Positions 32,760 through 45,436 of a stretch of DNA of 64,000 nt are shown here, piece after piece (the stretch's first letter is position 1; every line of letters starts with the position of its first letter). A program made the translations under genes and the position numbers. Location of the stretch: positions 128,367-192,366 of the forward strand of contig MNCI01037851.1 in the NCBI GenBank assembly GCA_015680685.1, in the 5' to 3' direction. The notes beneath the pieces were generated by a model. It saw nothing but the letters and a program-made list of their open reading frames with translations, was not told where the DNA came from and did no database searches. The stretch is from Gnetum montanum (taxonomy: Eukaryota; Streptophyta; Gnetopsida; Gnetales; Gnetaceae).

Positions 32760-33586
32760 TCATAAGTGACAAGGTACCCCTACATCCAACCATATGAATC
32801 ACAAGTGTTCACGCATGATCCGATCGAATTCCATGGATGGGACTAGTTGTTTATCTAAATTGTTATGCCTTGATCGCAGTTCACTATCTTCCCACTTGGA
32901 ATAGTTGTAGCTTTGTCACATATGGTTTAGTCCAAAGTAAGGCATGTGCTAATTGATGTTGTTGTAGCCTTATGATACTCCTAATGATAATGAAGAAATC
33001 AATTATTTAAACTAATTAATAATGCAAAGTAAAGTCTAAACTAGCCTACGGGTGATGAGTGTCCATTCCTAGCTTTTCGTACATGTCTTGAACCCACGTA
33101 TCCACTACTAGGATTACCAAGTGCTATGCTTCTAAGCGAACCAAGCAATAACAATGCTAGGGTTACCAAGCGAATATGTGTTTATGCTCGAAACTAGTCA
33201 TGTTCATTCTGCCAATTCATTAATGTGCATGGAAATGTAAATATTAACTAAGTACTTGAAAAGTAAATTGCATTAAAATTAAATTTAACCTAAGTCAAAG
33301 TGTTGTAATGAATAAGAATCAATCTTGATCTTATTGCCATTCATGGAATATGTCTAGGTACATTGCCACTCGAATAAGACTCTGCATAATTGACTCAAAT
33401 CCACTCTGTGGGCACTCACTAATTGTTCTCTAAGATTACAAAATAAAACTACAAGACTTCAACCATGCATCCAAGTGTTGTATTTATAGGTTGGCACAAA
33501 GGAGATGATATCAGATATCCAACATCATTTCTTAGGACCCGATATCACGTATCCGATATTAGGGTTGACACAATCATGACTCATCA
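32760..33586 (-). repeat. Element A right (5') LTR
   Basis: 827 bp, starting TCATAAG (a decayed TGATGAG) and ending GACTCATCA. TATA box on the minus strand at 33490-33481 with the GATATC cluster at 33507-33561 upstream. Confidence 0.85.
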
Positions 33587-33591
33587 CAAGG
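33587..33591. other. Target-site duplication of element A, right copy
   Basis: CAAGG, identical to 18593-18597. Confidence 0.9.
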
Positions 33592-34956
33592 TAAATAAGT
33601 TATTTAAGATCTTAATACTTTTCTAATGAGGATGTACCTTATCATTGAAAATAGCTATTCAAGTAGGTTTTTCCCATACTAGAGTTTCACATTTTTTCCC
33701 TTGTATAATTACTAACCAAGAAGTCCATAAGCATCCTAGCAAAATAATTTTAATAAAAAGTAGAAATAAAAAGAATGTCCATCACTCATTTTGATTAGGA
33801 AATTAACCCACATTTTCAATATAATTGTATCCTCAGCATGTTTTAGCTATCTTAGAATATGTGTATTAATAATTTTAAGTTTTTTTAGAGTCTGTTTAAT
33901 GTGTTTTGTGAATTTTTCAAGTCTAAGTGAATAACCATAAGTTGTTGCGAGTCATAGGCAATCACAATTTAAATGATGAGTCAAATACGAGTAGCAATTA
34001 GTCACTACTAGCCAAAACAAGGGATATAAATAAGGTCTATACTGAGGCTACATATTGCAAATCATTATGAGCTATAAGAGATCACAACTTGGATGCGTTA
34101 CAAGCTCATGTTGATAATGCAAAACATTGAATATGAAAGAGAGTCATAGCCATAGGGATTGTGAGTTACAGTGATTCATGGGTTATGCTAGCTACAAGTG
34201 GGTGTAAATTGCAATCCCTTAATCAAAATTTGATTTTTTGGACGATGAATCAATAGATATAAGTCCAATGATCACTATGATATCTATATAAAGGTAAAAA
34301 AAAATCCACATTGATGTATCATGCCATGAAAAAAGTGAGTTTATGAGCTTCAAAGGTTTGAATTTGTTGTAAGCTCTTCTTGAGTATTGAAAAAAAGTTA
34401 TGTGAGAATCATTTTCTTGATGGTTAAAGTCCTTTTGATTGTGTAGTGTGAGAGTTTGTTTGTTGGTTGTCTATCCTTGGAAGTGAGTATGCTTTCTAAT
34501 TGCATTGTATTTTCATTTCATTGATAAGAAAAAAGTTTCTTTCTCTTGTTTCAAGGAGTAATTGTATGACCTTGTACAATTCAGTGATCTTAGAGTGAGA
34601 ATCCAAGGGAGCTTGATGTTGGAACATATGGTTTGAAGATAATTCAAATTAATTGAACAATTCTCATCATCACAACATAAGGAATCCCTCTCCTACTTCA
34701 TCTTTTGGTTTGCAATTTTATATCTATCTTTTTCTTAACTAGAATTTTGAGATTTCTTTTTGATTCTAAAATTAGTCAATTGTATTGGATATTGGAAATA
34801 TTTGTAGTTTGTGATACCCATTAGCTTTAAATAGCTAAGGTTTAATTACTTTGAATATACATTTCGATTAGGGTTTGATTAATCTTTGATTGATTATTAT
34901 TGGGCATTCTAAATTCTTTATGGATATATATGAATTCTACGTTTTACGTCATTTCT
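33592..34956. other. AT-rich sequence, possible LTR
   Basis: No coding frame. The right end (TTTCTGTCA at 34960, then TGGTACTAAAG) weakly resembles an LTR end followed by a decayed initiator-Met PBS. If so this would be part of a plus-strand LTR of 1 kb or more. The match is too weak to be sure. Confidence 0.25.
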
Positions 34957-37681
34957 GTCATGGTACTAAAGAAGAAGAAAATCCAAGCTCTAACAAATAA
35001 GAAATGCTCTCAAATATTGTAACACCTCATTAGCCTAGACTTTGACTAGAAATATATTACCTAAAAAATAAATCACAACATAATAAAGATTAAATAAGAT
35101 GCTAAGAAAATTTATAGGCAAAGAAATAGGCATTCAAATAATAGGCACAAAGAGACATAAAATAAAAAACTACTTAAATATAAAATAGCAACGCCAATAG
35201 TCTCTTGCCTACGAAAACTAATTTGTTCACTAATAATAGTTCGTTGCTCCTAATACCCAAGCCAGAAATTTATAATAACAAAATAATATTATGAAAATGA
35301 AATAAATAATATGATAACCAATATAACGTCATGGCATTAGGCCACTATCAATTCAAAAATAATATACAATTACTAAGTTTCAAATAAAAATTACTAATTA
35401 CCAACTTAAAAAAAATAAAGTAAAGATAGGCGTACACCAAAGGTAGACAAGTATAAAGTCCACACGTGTTAACCAAAGGACATACAATTATAAAGTACCA
35501 GCTAAATACTACAACTTAGAAATTACAAAAATTCCAAATTAAACAAATACTAGAAAAGGTCTAAATTCTAATCTTAGCATCAGCATTTTCGATGACTCAT
35601 CATCACAAACACCTGTTTCTCTTGAGAGATAAAAATAAAGGAAAAAGTTAGTTCACATGACTGAGTAGGGAAAATAAATTACAAATACTCCTTTAAGGAT
35701 TTTGGAACCAAGCATTAGGTACTTGGACAACCATGCAAAGGGGATTGCTACATCAAAGAGTTAATAACAAAACAAATAAACAAACATTCAAATCATCAAA
35801 TAAATATTATTCTATGGTCAAAAATATTCAAACCAAATTTCATCATCATCGAACCCCAGATTTTGTGGAAGCTAGCACCCACTCTAAGTTTCATATATGA
35901 TAAAGTTGAGATGTGTACTCATTGTGCATAATAAGATTTTATTCAAATATAAAACTAAACCAAAATATGCTTGTAAGACTTATTTATTGTTTCTTTTCCT
36001 TGGTATCAAGGTTAGCCAAATGCCATCTCAATTTCTATTATTTACCAAAAACAAATCCTCATCCATGTGGTGTTGTTTAAAGGCCAACATGACATGGAAT
36101 TTACTACTACAAATAGTGAACCATTACAAAGCCTCTCAAGATTCTTTTAAAATCAACTGGTGCTCCCTTCATAATAGCTCCATCCAAACCAAACAAATAC
36201 TTATTGTAAGATTTCTCACACATAAGCTTCATCAAATAGGAAATGTTGGCAAATAAATATATAATCAATATTATAAAACTAAACCCTAGATGATGGGGAA
36301 ACATAACCAAGCTAAAGTATTTATCAAAATGGTTAATCTAATTGATAGGTGTTGGTGCTTACTTTGGACCACCAACATTGATCTCTTTATCATGATGAAA
36401 ATCACAAGGATGATGATTCTTTCAAAACTCAATTTTAGGTGTTTGTTGGTCTTTGAAAATATTAAGGCCTAGGTGCCTTCAAATAAACTTAGTGATTATA
36501 GGGAAAAATATGTATTTTAAGCTATCATTCAATATAAACTTCACAATATTGCATACTAAGAGTTAAACAGGTAAATGTACTTTTATAAAATGATTTAACA
36601 CCTCTAAAATACGACCAAGAAAATGCCTGTTGCAACCCTTTGGCATTGTACCCTTCACCCCTACACTTGAGGTTGGATTTTCATTATAAAATGTAAGGTT
36701 TCTAGTCCATGAGCTTTAATCTTGCATACTTGCACTTTTGGGGCTAAAAATGCCTCATAAGTTGTTGTAGCCTCACTTCCCAAGTGGAAAAAGTCATGGC
36801 ATGTCTATATTTGAACTTAGGAAGGCTAAAAATGCCTTGGGAATTGCCAAATTCAACATTTTCATGGGTTTTATGTGGGACATGCCCACAACTACGCTGG
36901 AACCACCTATACCTAGTGTTGAAGATGTTAGGATTTTATTTTTCTAGTATTGGCCAGTGTAGTTGCCATAACCCTCAGCGTGGATGCCACAAAGCCAACG
37001 TTGGTGTTGTGGGGGATTTTTATTTTCTCTTAAAGCCAGTGTTGGAGTGGTTGGGGTTTCATTGCTCCAGCTAGGCTAGTTTTGCTCCACCAATTTCAGT
37101 GTCGATCCCAAGATGCCAACATAGTTCCCATGAGGCCAGTGTATATTGGTGAAGCTAGCGTAGTTGGAAAAGTTCATTTACTATTTTTGGTATCTAGAGT
37201 GGTTTTGGTAGCTTGGGTGCATCAAAACTTATCAAAAATGAAAAAATATGTTGGAAATTATAGCTTGCCACACTTACAAATCAAATCAATCTATCAATAA
37301 TCATGGTAGAAATTTGTAGTCCCAAAACTAGCAACCATGTGGCTTATAAAGGAAAATTTCAAACAAATTGAATATGTTCTTTCGGTTTAGCAAGTTTCAT
37401 AACCTATGCAACCTTGCACATCTAAAAAATTTGGCCTTTTGTAAGACTTTTTGAGAAATTTGATGACTAACTAGGCATTTGAGACTCCTAGTGTAGTTTC
37501 ATAGCATCAAAGAGTTAAACATCCGTTACCTCCCTAGTCATCAATGTTGCATATCCTAGCTGTGAACTAGCAAAGAGTTTTTGTAATCAAAGCTAAGAAG
37601 TACTTAGATCGTGAAGTTGATCATAGAACATATCTTGCAAGCTTTAACTAGTTTCAAGTTTCGTTTGCGTAACTCCCTATG
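34957..37681. other. AT-rich unassigned region, right part with repeated words
   Basis: Only short frames. From about 36880 to 37160 the words GCCAGTGTAGTTGCC, GCCAACGTTGG and GCCAACATAGTTCC recur; similar words appear at 46840-47040 and are abundant at 57350-58930. Since element B lies between the first two, B appears to have inserted into a longer sequence of this kind, perhaps an untranslated part of the Tat/Ogre-type element. Confidence 0.35.
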
Positions 37682-38545
37682 TTATGAGTAGTGAGGTACC
37701 CCTACGCTCAACCATACGAATACGAGCATGTATGCATGATCTGATCGAACTCCGTAGACGGACTAGTTGTGGCACCTAGATAGTTATACATTGATCACAA
37801 TTCACTGTCTTCCCACCTAGACTAGTATTTACTTTGTTACATATGGTTTAGTTCAGAGTGAGGTGTATGATATGATTCCTAATTACTATGCTACTACTAA
37901 AGTCAATAAGAAATAACTTGAGTGAACTAATAAACAATGGAAACTAAAATCTTAGCTAGCCTAAGTGTGATAAGCATCTGTCCTTAATCATTCCCATGCA
38001 TCTTGGACCTTGTGTACTACTTCTAAGGTTACCAAGTGTATATTACTTGAGAACTACTAGATACACTACTAGGTTACCAAGTAGTTACACTTAAATGTTT
38101 GTGATTAAGACGTATCCATTTTGCATTAACAATAGAAATAGTAAATGACGATAAAGAAATATTAACTAAGAAAGTAATAAATAATAAATAATAATTAAAT
38201 AATTAAAAACTAAGTGAATGCTGCAATGATGGAGTAATCTCGATCTTTATTGCTAATTGTGTGCATGTCTAAGTACGTCACACTGGAACAAAGGTCTTGT
38301 ACAATTACAAACATCACACTCTGGGCATGCACTTGGGAAAGAACTAAAAACTAACTAAAAATTAACAAAAAGACTTGACCCTAAAGACTTACCAACTAAC
38401 TCCTTTCTTGTGCACTTGAAAGCTATATTTATAGGCCAACACAGGAATCATGATATCGTGTATTCGATATCATTATCCAAGCTACAATATTGCGTACCCA
38501 ATATCGAGTACCTAATATTAGGGCTTGGCAAATCATGATTCATCA
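37682..38545 (-). repeat. Element B left (3') LTR
   Basis: 864 bp, TTATGAG ... GATTCATCA. TATA (minus, 38433-38424) with the nearest GATATC at 38452 and further GATATC/CAATATC words to 38520. Confidence 0.85.
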
Positions 38546-38558
38546 TACCCCCATGACT
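38546..38558 (-). other. Polypurine tract of element B
   Basis: The minus strand AGTCATGGGGGTA abuts the 3' LTR. Confidence 0.7.
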
Positions 38559-38739
38559 GAATAACAACTCATTCTCAAGTCAAACAATCAAAATGAGAAC
38601 GAGTTCATTTGATTACATAGTGGATAGGTATGGGATTATTAACTAACTATGAATTATTTCATGCTGTAGTGTGGAATTAAACAAGACAAAATTAGGATAC
38701 CAACACAGAATACAAAAGACAAAATTATTGGAACTCATG

Positions 38740-40930
38740 TGATTCCTAGTGGTGGTGGCTCCTCCATGGGCCTCTTCCCTTTATCTTATGCTCCAAGTTT
38801 TAGAAATGAATATCTTTGAAGGAGTGCCTACAACTTTTCTTCCTTGGTTCGGGGATTGTGTCGTCCATGCTGATGTTCCAATATGTGATGGATTCAGCAC
38901 CTCCCATGGACATGACAGTTGTGGAAACATTTGATTGGCTTTGACATACCAAGCTGCAAACAACTGTCATTCCTCTTTGTAGGCTCTGGCTTTGTTTCTA
39001 CATTCTTCATAATCTATGAGTCACCAAGCCAAATTTGCCACATCATCTTTTTGCCCTTGGTAGCTGGCTTTGATCACCTCTAACTCAAAATTTTCTACCT
39101 CTAATTTTTGTAGTATCTTTTTGTGTTCAACAAATTCTACTTTATACTTGGCATAGGTGGATGCTACCTACTTCTCCAATTTTGTCCTCGGGTGTCCTGC
39201 TATCAACATGGCTAAGTTGGCATATCACAAATTTTCCAACTCCATGTACTTTGTGAGATCCTAGATCTGCAAGTCGCAACTCTTTAGCTCTACTTGGTGG
39301 ATGAAGGCGTAAGTATCTAGTATGGCTCACCAATCAGCGTTCTGAGCACTAAGAGTGTTGATATGGGTCTTGGCCATATCGATTTCTTTTTCAATGATTT
39401 TCTTGTACATTCCCACATGGTCTCGAAAATGTTCCTTCAAATTTTCATGTCACTTAGCTTCATTCTGCCATGCACTTATTTCAATGGCCATCTTTTGATG
39501 AATCACATGTACCTTCTCAATTGAGAGGGTCTTGTTTTCTCTAGCTAAGAAATTCATGTCTTGGTTGACCCTTATTAATTATTCTCACATTTTCTAGAAA
39601 TTCTACTTGAGAACATTTTTCTATTTTTCAATTGTGGTCAACTAAAGATTCTCAACAACAAGGTGTTTATTTTCTTCTTGTAAGGCCTTGAGTGCTTTGG
39701 CATGTGCATCCGTTTGGGCTTGTGCCTTTGAAGCATCCCAATCAACCTTCTATTTTTCCCTTGCCACCCTTTTATTCTCTTCTAATAGTTTATTTAGTTG
39801 CTCCATTTGAAATGACTCTAGCTAGTCAGCTGGGTTAAGTTGGGACGAATCCCACTGTGTGGCTTATAGGGTGACAAACTTCTCTTGAAGTCTTCTCAAC
39901 TCATCCTCAGCATGTTCAACCCTAACCTCCACCATGACCAACTTCCCTTGCTCAATCATTTGCTCTTGCTTAGGCTAAACTATCTGCTCTTGCTTAGGCT
40001 CCAGTGTCTCACCAACATCTTTCCTTGGTGCTGGTGGCTTCAGTAATTCAACATATGAGGCATTTTGAGCTTTTCTAGGGACATAATTAGTGTACCCCAA
40101 AATTTCAGCATGCTGACATAGCCTCCTAATTAGACAAGGGAAAGGCAATGTAAATTTCCCTATCTTATGGTCTTCAAATCATCTCAATATTTCTGTGAGA
40201 TATAAATGGGGTAGGTTGGCATCAACCATGCCCATCAGGATTGCACTTCCTCTAGCCGCATAGGTGGAAATTATATTTAGTCCTTTTGTTGGAAAGATAT
40301 GATAGGTGCCAATTTTGAAATAGATTCTCTCTTCAATGGTGAGTTCCCCTTATGTTTTATCTTCCTTGTCGTACATCCTTTTTAATCATATTTTTTGTGC
40401 ATCAGCATTAGAGTGAATGGATAGGTGAGCAACCTTAGGCCTTGTATTTGGAAGGTTTAGAACTTTTAAAATGGCCTTAGTAGAGAAATCGATTGAAATC
40501 CCTCCAATATCAGTGGTGGTGCCTTCTTCCTTATTATGCCAAAATTGCTCTCCCCCAAATACCATTCATCACTCTCTGAGAGAATAGGCCACAGTGGAGA
40601 TCCTTTGAGTTGATCTCTAACCAAATCAAGGGAAAATTTGGTAAAGGATCCAAAATTGAGTTCCACGATCACTATAGTTGATGTGGACCTTTCCCAAATC
40701 ACCTGAACGCATTCCAGGGACAACGTTAGATGTTGTCCCTATTCAGGTTCCCTATCTTCTCTACCTTTTGCATGCCTAGATTATGCAGTAACAGGGGGAT
40801 CTTGATAGATGCTAAATGATTCTACCTCTTGCTCTACATGTTCTATAGGAGGTCCTTAGCCTTTGCCTCTTCTTTGCCATTTGGATGTACCTTGAGAGGG
40901 TCCTCCCTGTTGTCCTCATTTAGGGACCAT
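38740..40930 (-). pseudogene. Element B second ORF: unknown coiled-coil protein
   Basis: Likely start at the minus-strand ATG 40930 (MVPK). Best conserved part is 40723-40466: MSLECVQVIWERSTSTIVIV, then SPLWPILSESDEWYLGES, which matches A's SMECLEDIQEKS and SPLWPILLDNGEWYLGET. The C-terminal end (AWYVKANQMFPQLSCPWEVL at 38960-38900) matches A's YMKANKMFLQLPCPWDVL. Between them charged helical peptides dominate. Stops are frequent; the end coordinate is approximate. The function is unknown and no known domain was recognised. Confidence 0.6.
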
Positions 40931-41424
40931 ATGCAATTACACAGGATCAACTGTTAATAAGGTTATTTAACAAAATTTAATTATCTTATACCTTACTCAT
41001 TACCTTTAAATGAATTCAATCCTTGCTTAGTGTGATTCAAAGTTGGAAATTTTCAAGAAAATCCACTTAAAATTTTTAATGTTAGGCCCAATTTGATCAG
41101 GTGACTGCAAAAATCATTCTCATGGTTTGAGTGAAGAAACAAAATTAGTTTGGCATAAGTTCTTAGTGTTTCTTAACATCACTTACCCCTATGATATCCT
41201 TTAGGTGACAATGAATTTTGAAAAAGTTATGCACGAATTGGAGTGTACCCTTCCCCCACGATTGAGTTAAACACTTTGGGTTTAAGCAGGTTCAATTGGA
41301 AGGAGAATTGAAGTGTTAATGAGCAAGATATTGATGTTTAAATGATAGGTGTGCAAGCTTGAAAATTCATGGAAGAAAATTGCAATAACTCCCCTTGTGT
41401 GAATAGTTAAAAATGACATTGATG

Positions 41425-41475
41425 NNNNNNNNNNNNNNNNNNNNNNNNNNNNNNNNNNNNNNNNNNNNNNNNNNN
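41425..41475. other. Assembly gap
   Basis: 51 N. It lies next to a 47-bp tandem duplication, so the repeat may have prevented assembly. The expected TATA position of the internal promoter-like module falls in or beside it. Confidence 0.99.
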
Positions 41476-41600
41476 TTATGGACATGATATCGCGTATTCG
41501 CTAGCGTGTACCTGATATCACGTTATGGACATGATATTGCGTATTCGCTAGCGTGTACCTGATATCACGTTGGACCCGATACTGGGTACTTGATAGCGCA
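41476..41600 (-). promoter_or_regulatory. Internal GATATC cluster of element B with 47-bp tandem copies
   Basis: The unit TTATGGACATGATAT(C/T)GCG...CTGATATCACG occurs at 41476 and again at 41523 (period 47). It is followed by related CCCGATACTGGGTACTTGATAG words. It occupies the position of the promoter-like module in A (22971-23026), upstream of the second ORF. Confidence 0.45.
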
Positions 41601-43002
41601 TCCCCTCTAGAATAGGGTACATGAAAAAATTGATAAATTTTTAAATTTCCATGACCAAGAATGAAGGATTTAAGGTAAATTTGAAAGATCTGCGGTAATG
41701 TTGAGTAGATATTAAGGCACCAAAAGTGTAATATAGTGGAATTATACAATAAAGTTCTTTTTAGTAAGTCTCAGGGAAAAAGGACATTTAGTGGTGCACA
41801 GGAATGTTCGAGTTGAAATGATGATAAAGGAAAGAAGAAATTTAGCAATGTAGTACTTAGAGGGTATAAGATGATGTAGTGGTGTGCAATAAGTATAGAT
41901 TACAAAAGTTACACAAGTAGGTCCTCCCCAAAGCAGGTTCCAACCTATCATGCCATTGTGTAATCACACCTTAAAATGTTTGTAGGCTCTAGAAGGATTA
42001 AATGCAATATGTACTAGTGCAATGAAACACACACATGTTAAATACCATCGTGATGAGGTATGAATTCTATGCCACACAAGACACAAGTTAGAAATACTTG
42101 GACAGTGGGGTGAAATGAATCATAAAAGGGATTTCTAAGATTGGGACATGAGGTAACTTACCTTGGGCATAATGAATCCTGATTGTGGGGTGTGATTAAT
42201 GTATCATTAGCCTTTCATTCCAAAATAAAGACCAAGTCCATACCTCTAATTAGTAACATCACATTGTTTCATCCAGTGATAGACAACCATAAGAGCATCA
42301 TGATAGCAAGGCGTACAATCACTTGGAATTTTGTCTAAGGAAGGAGTAATTTGGAATTTCTCTATGACACATTCTTCTTAATCTTTTCTTTGTTATTTTT
42401 CTTCTTTCTTTTCTTTTTTCTTTTGCTAGCCACTTTGGCACTTTGTCATTTCCAACGGTGATTCAAAGAAGCCACCAACCTTCAGGCATGGGTGCATGTC
42501 TTTCCAATGAGACCCTCTAGAACAACATTGAGTTTATTTATTGAGTGCCTTTATTACTCTTACTCCCCTTTTTCTTTAGATCTACAAGGACCTTAGTACA
42601 ACCAAGCTACATCATAGCATATACAGATGTCACCAAAGAGAATCCACAAGTCCCTTTGATGTCACACCTTGGCCATTCCCTCTTAGTACATCATTTTTTG
42701 CTTTGGGCATAATGAATACAAAGTTACTTTAAGTTTTAATGATGATAAGAATATCATCATAGCTAGAGTAGAACCTCTTATTAATAGAATGGGTGGGTGG
42801 ATGTTGTGGGCTCACTATCCAAATAATTAGTCACCCATGACTTAATAGCATAGAACACACCTCAACCGATGAGTCGCATGAGTATTTTATTCACCAATGA
42901 GATTACCCTCAAAAAGATAAAATGACAAATTGAAAATGAAAAACTAGAAAACAAAAAATTGTAAAATCAAAGAAAAGGAAAAAAATTTACTAATTCTACT
43001 TA
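41601..43002 (-). other. Untranslated middle region of element B
   Basis: Non-coding and collinear with 23027-24329 of element A (shared blocks near 41920-42060, 42290-42330, 42470-42500). It includes a pyrimidine run at 42370-42425. Confidence 0.5.
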
Positions 43003-45323
43003 TTAGAATGGGGGGTATCCCCCATGACTAAACCTTTGAGCATGGTGATAATTAATAAATGGAAAATTTGGATCCATGCATGTTGGAAACATTAGGGTCT
43101 GCTCAAATCCAAACCACTTGGTGTCTTTTGATGTGGTGGCACAAATGTACCCAAACTGGGATTCACAAACTTGATTAAAGTAGGCATAGTGGGACAGATT
43201 AGAAGATGTGGTCATGTGATAAGAAGCTAATCCACTATGGAACCCGTGACCATAAGATGGCATACAAGGATCGATATGTCTTCCTACATGGTTGTATCCA
43301 TTGGGTCACATGGTTGTTGGAGCATTAATTGATGACTTGGATGAGGTAATAGGAAGCGTTGAGTTCAAGGAGGAAGATGCATCATAGCGTTGGGCTTGTG
43401 CTAAGTTGGAGGATGCAATGGTTTCAGAACCGTGCTGTCTCTTTCTACAGTCATGCCTAAAGAAAGGATGCTTTCGATGTTGTGGAGGACCTCCACTACT
43501 ATTGATAGTATCAGCACAAGTAATGTTCATGGATTGGTGCTGTGGTGCAAAACCTTTTGGCACAACTGGTGGTAATGTAGAAGGAGGTGAAGGATGAGAA
43601 TATTGAGGGCAAGGAGGAGTGTAAGAAACATGAGGTGGTGATCCTGTGGGAGAGGACATGGGTTGATAGCACTCAGGAGAATGATAATGATGAGGTGAAG
43701 TAGAGGATGTCAATCCAGTCAGAGAAATAGGATGTTGAACATAATAAGCATTTGATGTTGAGGTATATGGAGGGTGTGGTTTATTTAGTGGTGGCCTCCC
43801 CCATGACTAGGGGTTTTGCCACTACAGTTGGACACGGTACTTTTTTATGAAATTTGGATGTAGCATTTCTCCCCAATTCTCATGTAAATTTGACAATATT
43901 GGGCATTGGAATTTAGGATGATCATACAAACAAACATCACAGTGATACTTATGATTTGCAGTTGAGTTCCCATCCTTATTTTTTTCAACCCTCCTTTCTA
44001 ATTTTCAAATGGTGTTCTATCCTATTTCTAAGTTTGGCATCCTCTATTGCTTCTAGTTGTCAAAGTAATCTTGCATGATTCTACCTCTAATAATGTTTGC
44101 ATATTCTCTGCATTTTTCATGTACCCATTCTATCATCTTATTGATCTTTGCCTCAATTTCATCTAGTGATTGTAGTATTTGTAAAGATGATTCCACCTCC
44201 TTGAGGTGAGTTATTTCTCCTCTTCATGCTTATGGACCTTCGTTACTTTACAAGTTTAGTCCTCTTGAGATCTTTCAACATTCTCCCATTTGGCTATTTC
44301 TCCTTCTTATTTTTCTACCTACTTAATAAGCTCTTGGAATTGGTGGGTTTGTAGTTCCTATAGTTGATTTGGGGCATAAATCCCTAGGGTCTCCCTTGTT
44401 TCATTACAGAGCACATCCATAATGTGATACATTAGCCTTTCCTTGAAGAACCCATGGCCTGGGCATTTCTTTAACAATGAATAATATCTTTCTAAGGCCA
44501 TGCCCAAGGGTTCATGTTTCCCTTGTTTCCACTCTTGGATTTGCCTCCTCAAGGCTAATAGCCTTGCACAAGTTTGATATCTTTCATTAAAGAGTTCTAC
44601 CATTGTCAGCTAATGGTGAATGGATTTTAGTTTTAAAAACCTATACCATACTTTTGCTTGGCCAACGATTGTCATATGAAAGAGCTTAAGTCTTTGCCAC
44701 CCATTATCAATGTTTTTCCATGCACAAGCATCATAGAAGGCTTGTAAATGATGTTGCGGATCTAAATCGTAGCCCCCTAAAAACTTGGGAAAGTTATTTA
44801 AATCAAGCTTGGGTAGATGGATTTCCTTATGATGCCTGCAAGATATTTGAACAACCTCTTGTATATGCATTAGGATCTTAGTGGCTAGTAGGGGTTCATC
44901 ATCACTAAGTAGGTTATGAGTTTGTGAGTTTGGACGATGTTGTCTTTGTTTATGTTGGCGTTCCTGACTTTGCCCATGGGTTTAATTTTTATTTATATGC
45001 TGACTCCTTGAGAAATGGTCATCTCTATCACAACCTGACATTGAAGGAGTAGAGGAAGAGAAATAACTGGAAGACTCATCATGACCTTTGTAAGTCTCCA
45101 AATTATCCCCTGATGTACTTTTGCTAACCATTGAGAAGGTCCTAGGCCTTATGGGCCCCCTCGTTCTATGGGATGTCTGAGTATCATTGGGGTGTTCATG
45201 AAGATATGAGACTCCTACATAAGATTGAGTTCTCCAGACTTCTTCATCGTCATAAATTATGTTTGGTCTCCAATGAATTGCCTCATTAGTTGTTGCATTA
45301 ACATTGTCTTGTGAGAGAGACAT
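43003..45323 (-). pseudogene. Element B gag
   Basis: Minus-strand start MSLSQDNVNATTNEA at 45323, 95 bp inside the PBS. Residues about 1-110 are polar and serine-rich, ending at a TAA. The capsid-type region follows: KLDLNNFPKFLGGYDLDPQH, AKVWYRFLKL, then ERYQTCARLLALRRQIQEWK, ALERYYSLLKKCPGHGF and DVLCNETRETLG (44870-44358). These match the Retrotrans_gag pattern of Athila-like elements (A-x-E-R-(F/Y)-x-x-L-x-x-x-C-P-x-H-G). The C-terminal third (43713-43003) is rich in P, S, H and Q. About 770 codons with some frameshifts and stops. The frame ends near GYPPF. Confidence 0.75.
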
Positions 45324-45417
45324 TGTTGTGAATTGTGTGTAACTTAATTTGCAATTAATTTCCTTTCTTCATTACAATGATCTTGTATGATATAACTAAT
45401 CTAGATAACTAGCACCA

Positions 45418-45435
45418 TCCCTGACAATGGTGCCA
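45418..45435 (-). other. Primer-binding site of element B, tRNA-Asp type
   Basis: The minus strand TGGCACCATTGTCAGGGA, one base inside the LTR end, fits an Athila-type tRNA-Asp PBS in which the CpG positions have become CA or TG. Confidence 0.75.
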
Positions 45436-45436
45436 A

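Larger units (their letters stand above)
18598..33586 (-). mobile_element. Element A: non-autonomous LTR retrotransposon with gag and a second ORF
   Basis: Two LTRs (18598-19474 and 32760-33586) are flanked by a perfect 5-bp duplication CAAGG. The PBS next to the right LTR and the PPT next to the left LTR both show minus orientation. In element order it has 5' LTR, tRNA-Asp-type PBS, gag (32632 down to about 24330), a long untranslated part with a promoter-like module, a second coiled-coil frame (22396-19676), PPT and 3' LTR. I found no RT, RNase H or integrase between the LTRs apart from the nested plus-strand chromovirus (25141-30983). Without that insert and its duplicated target the element is 9141 bp. 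The LTRs are about 83% identical over the first 190 bp by eye, so the insertion is old. It presumably used enzymes of an autonomous relative. Confidence 0.85.

Noticed and set aside
34961-34972. TGGTACTAAAG as a definite primer-binding site
   Set aside because: Several mismatches to the initiator-Met PBS and no paired LTR; kept only as a weak possibility in the region note.
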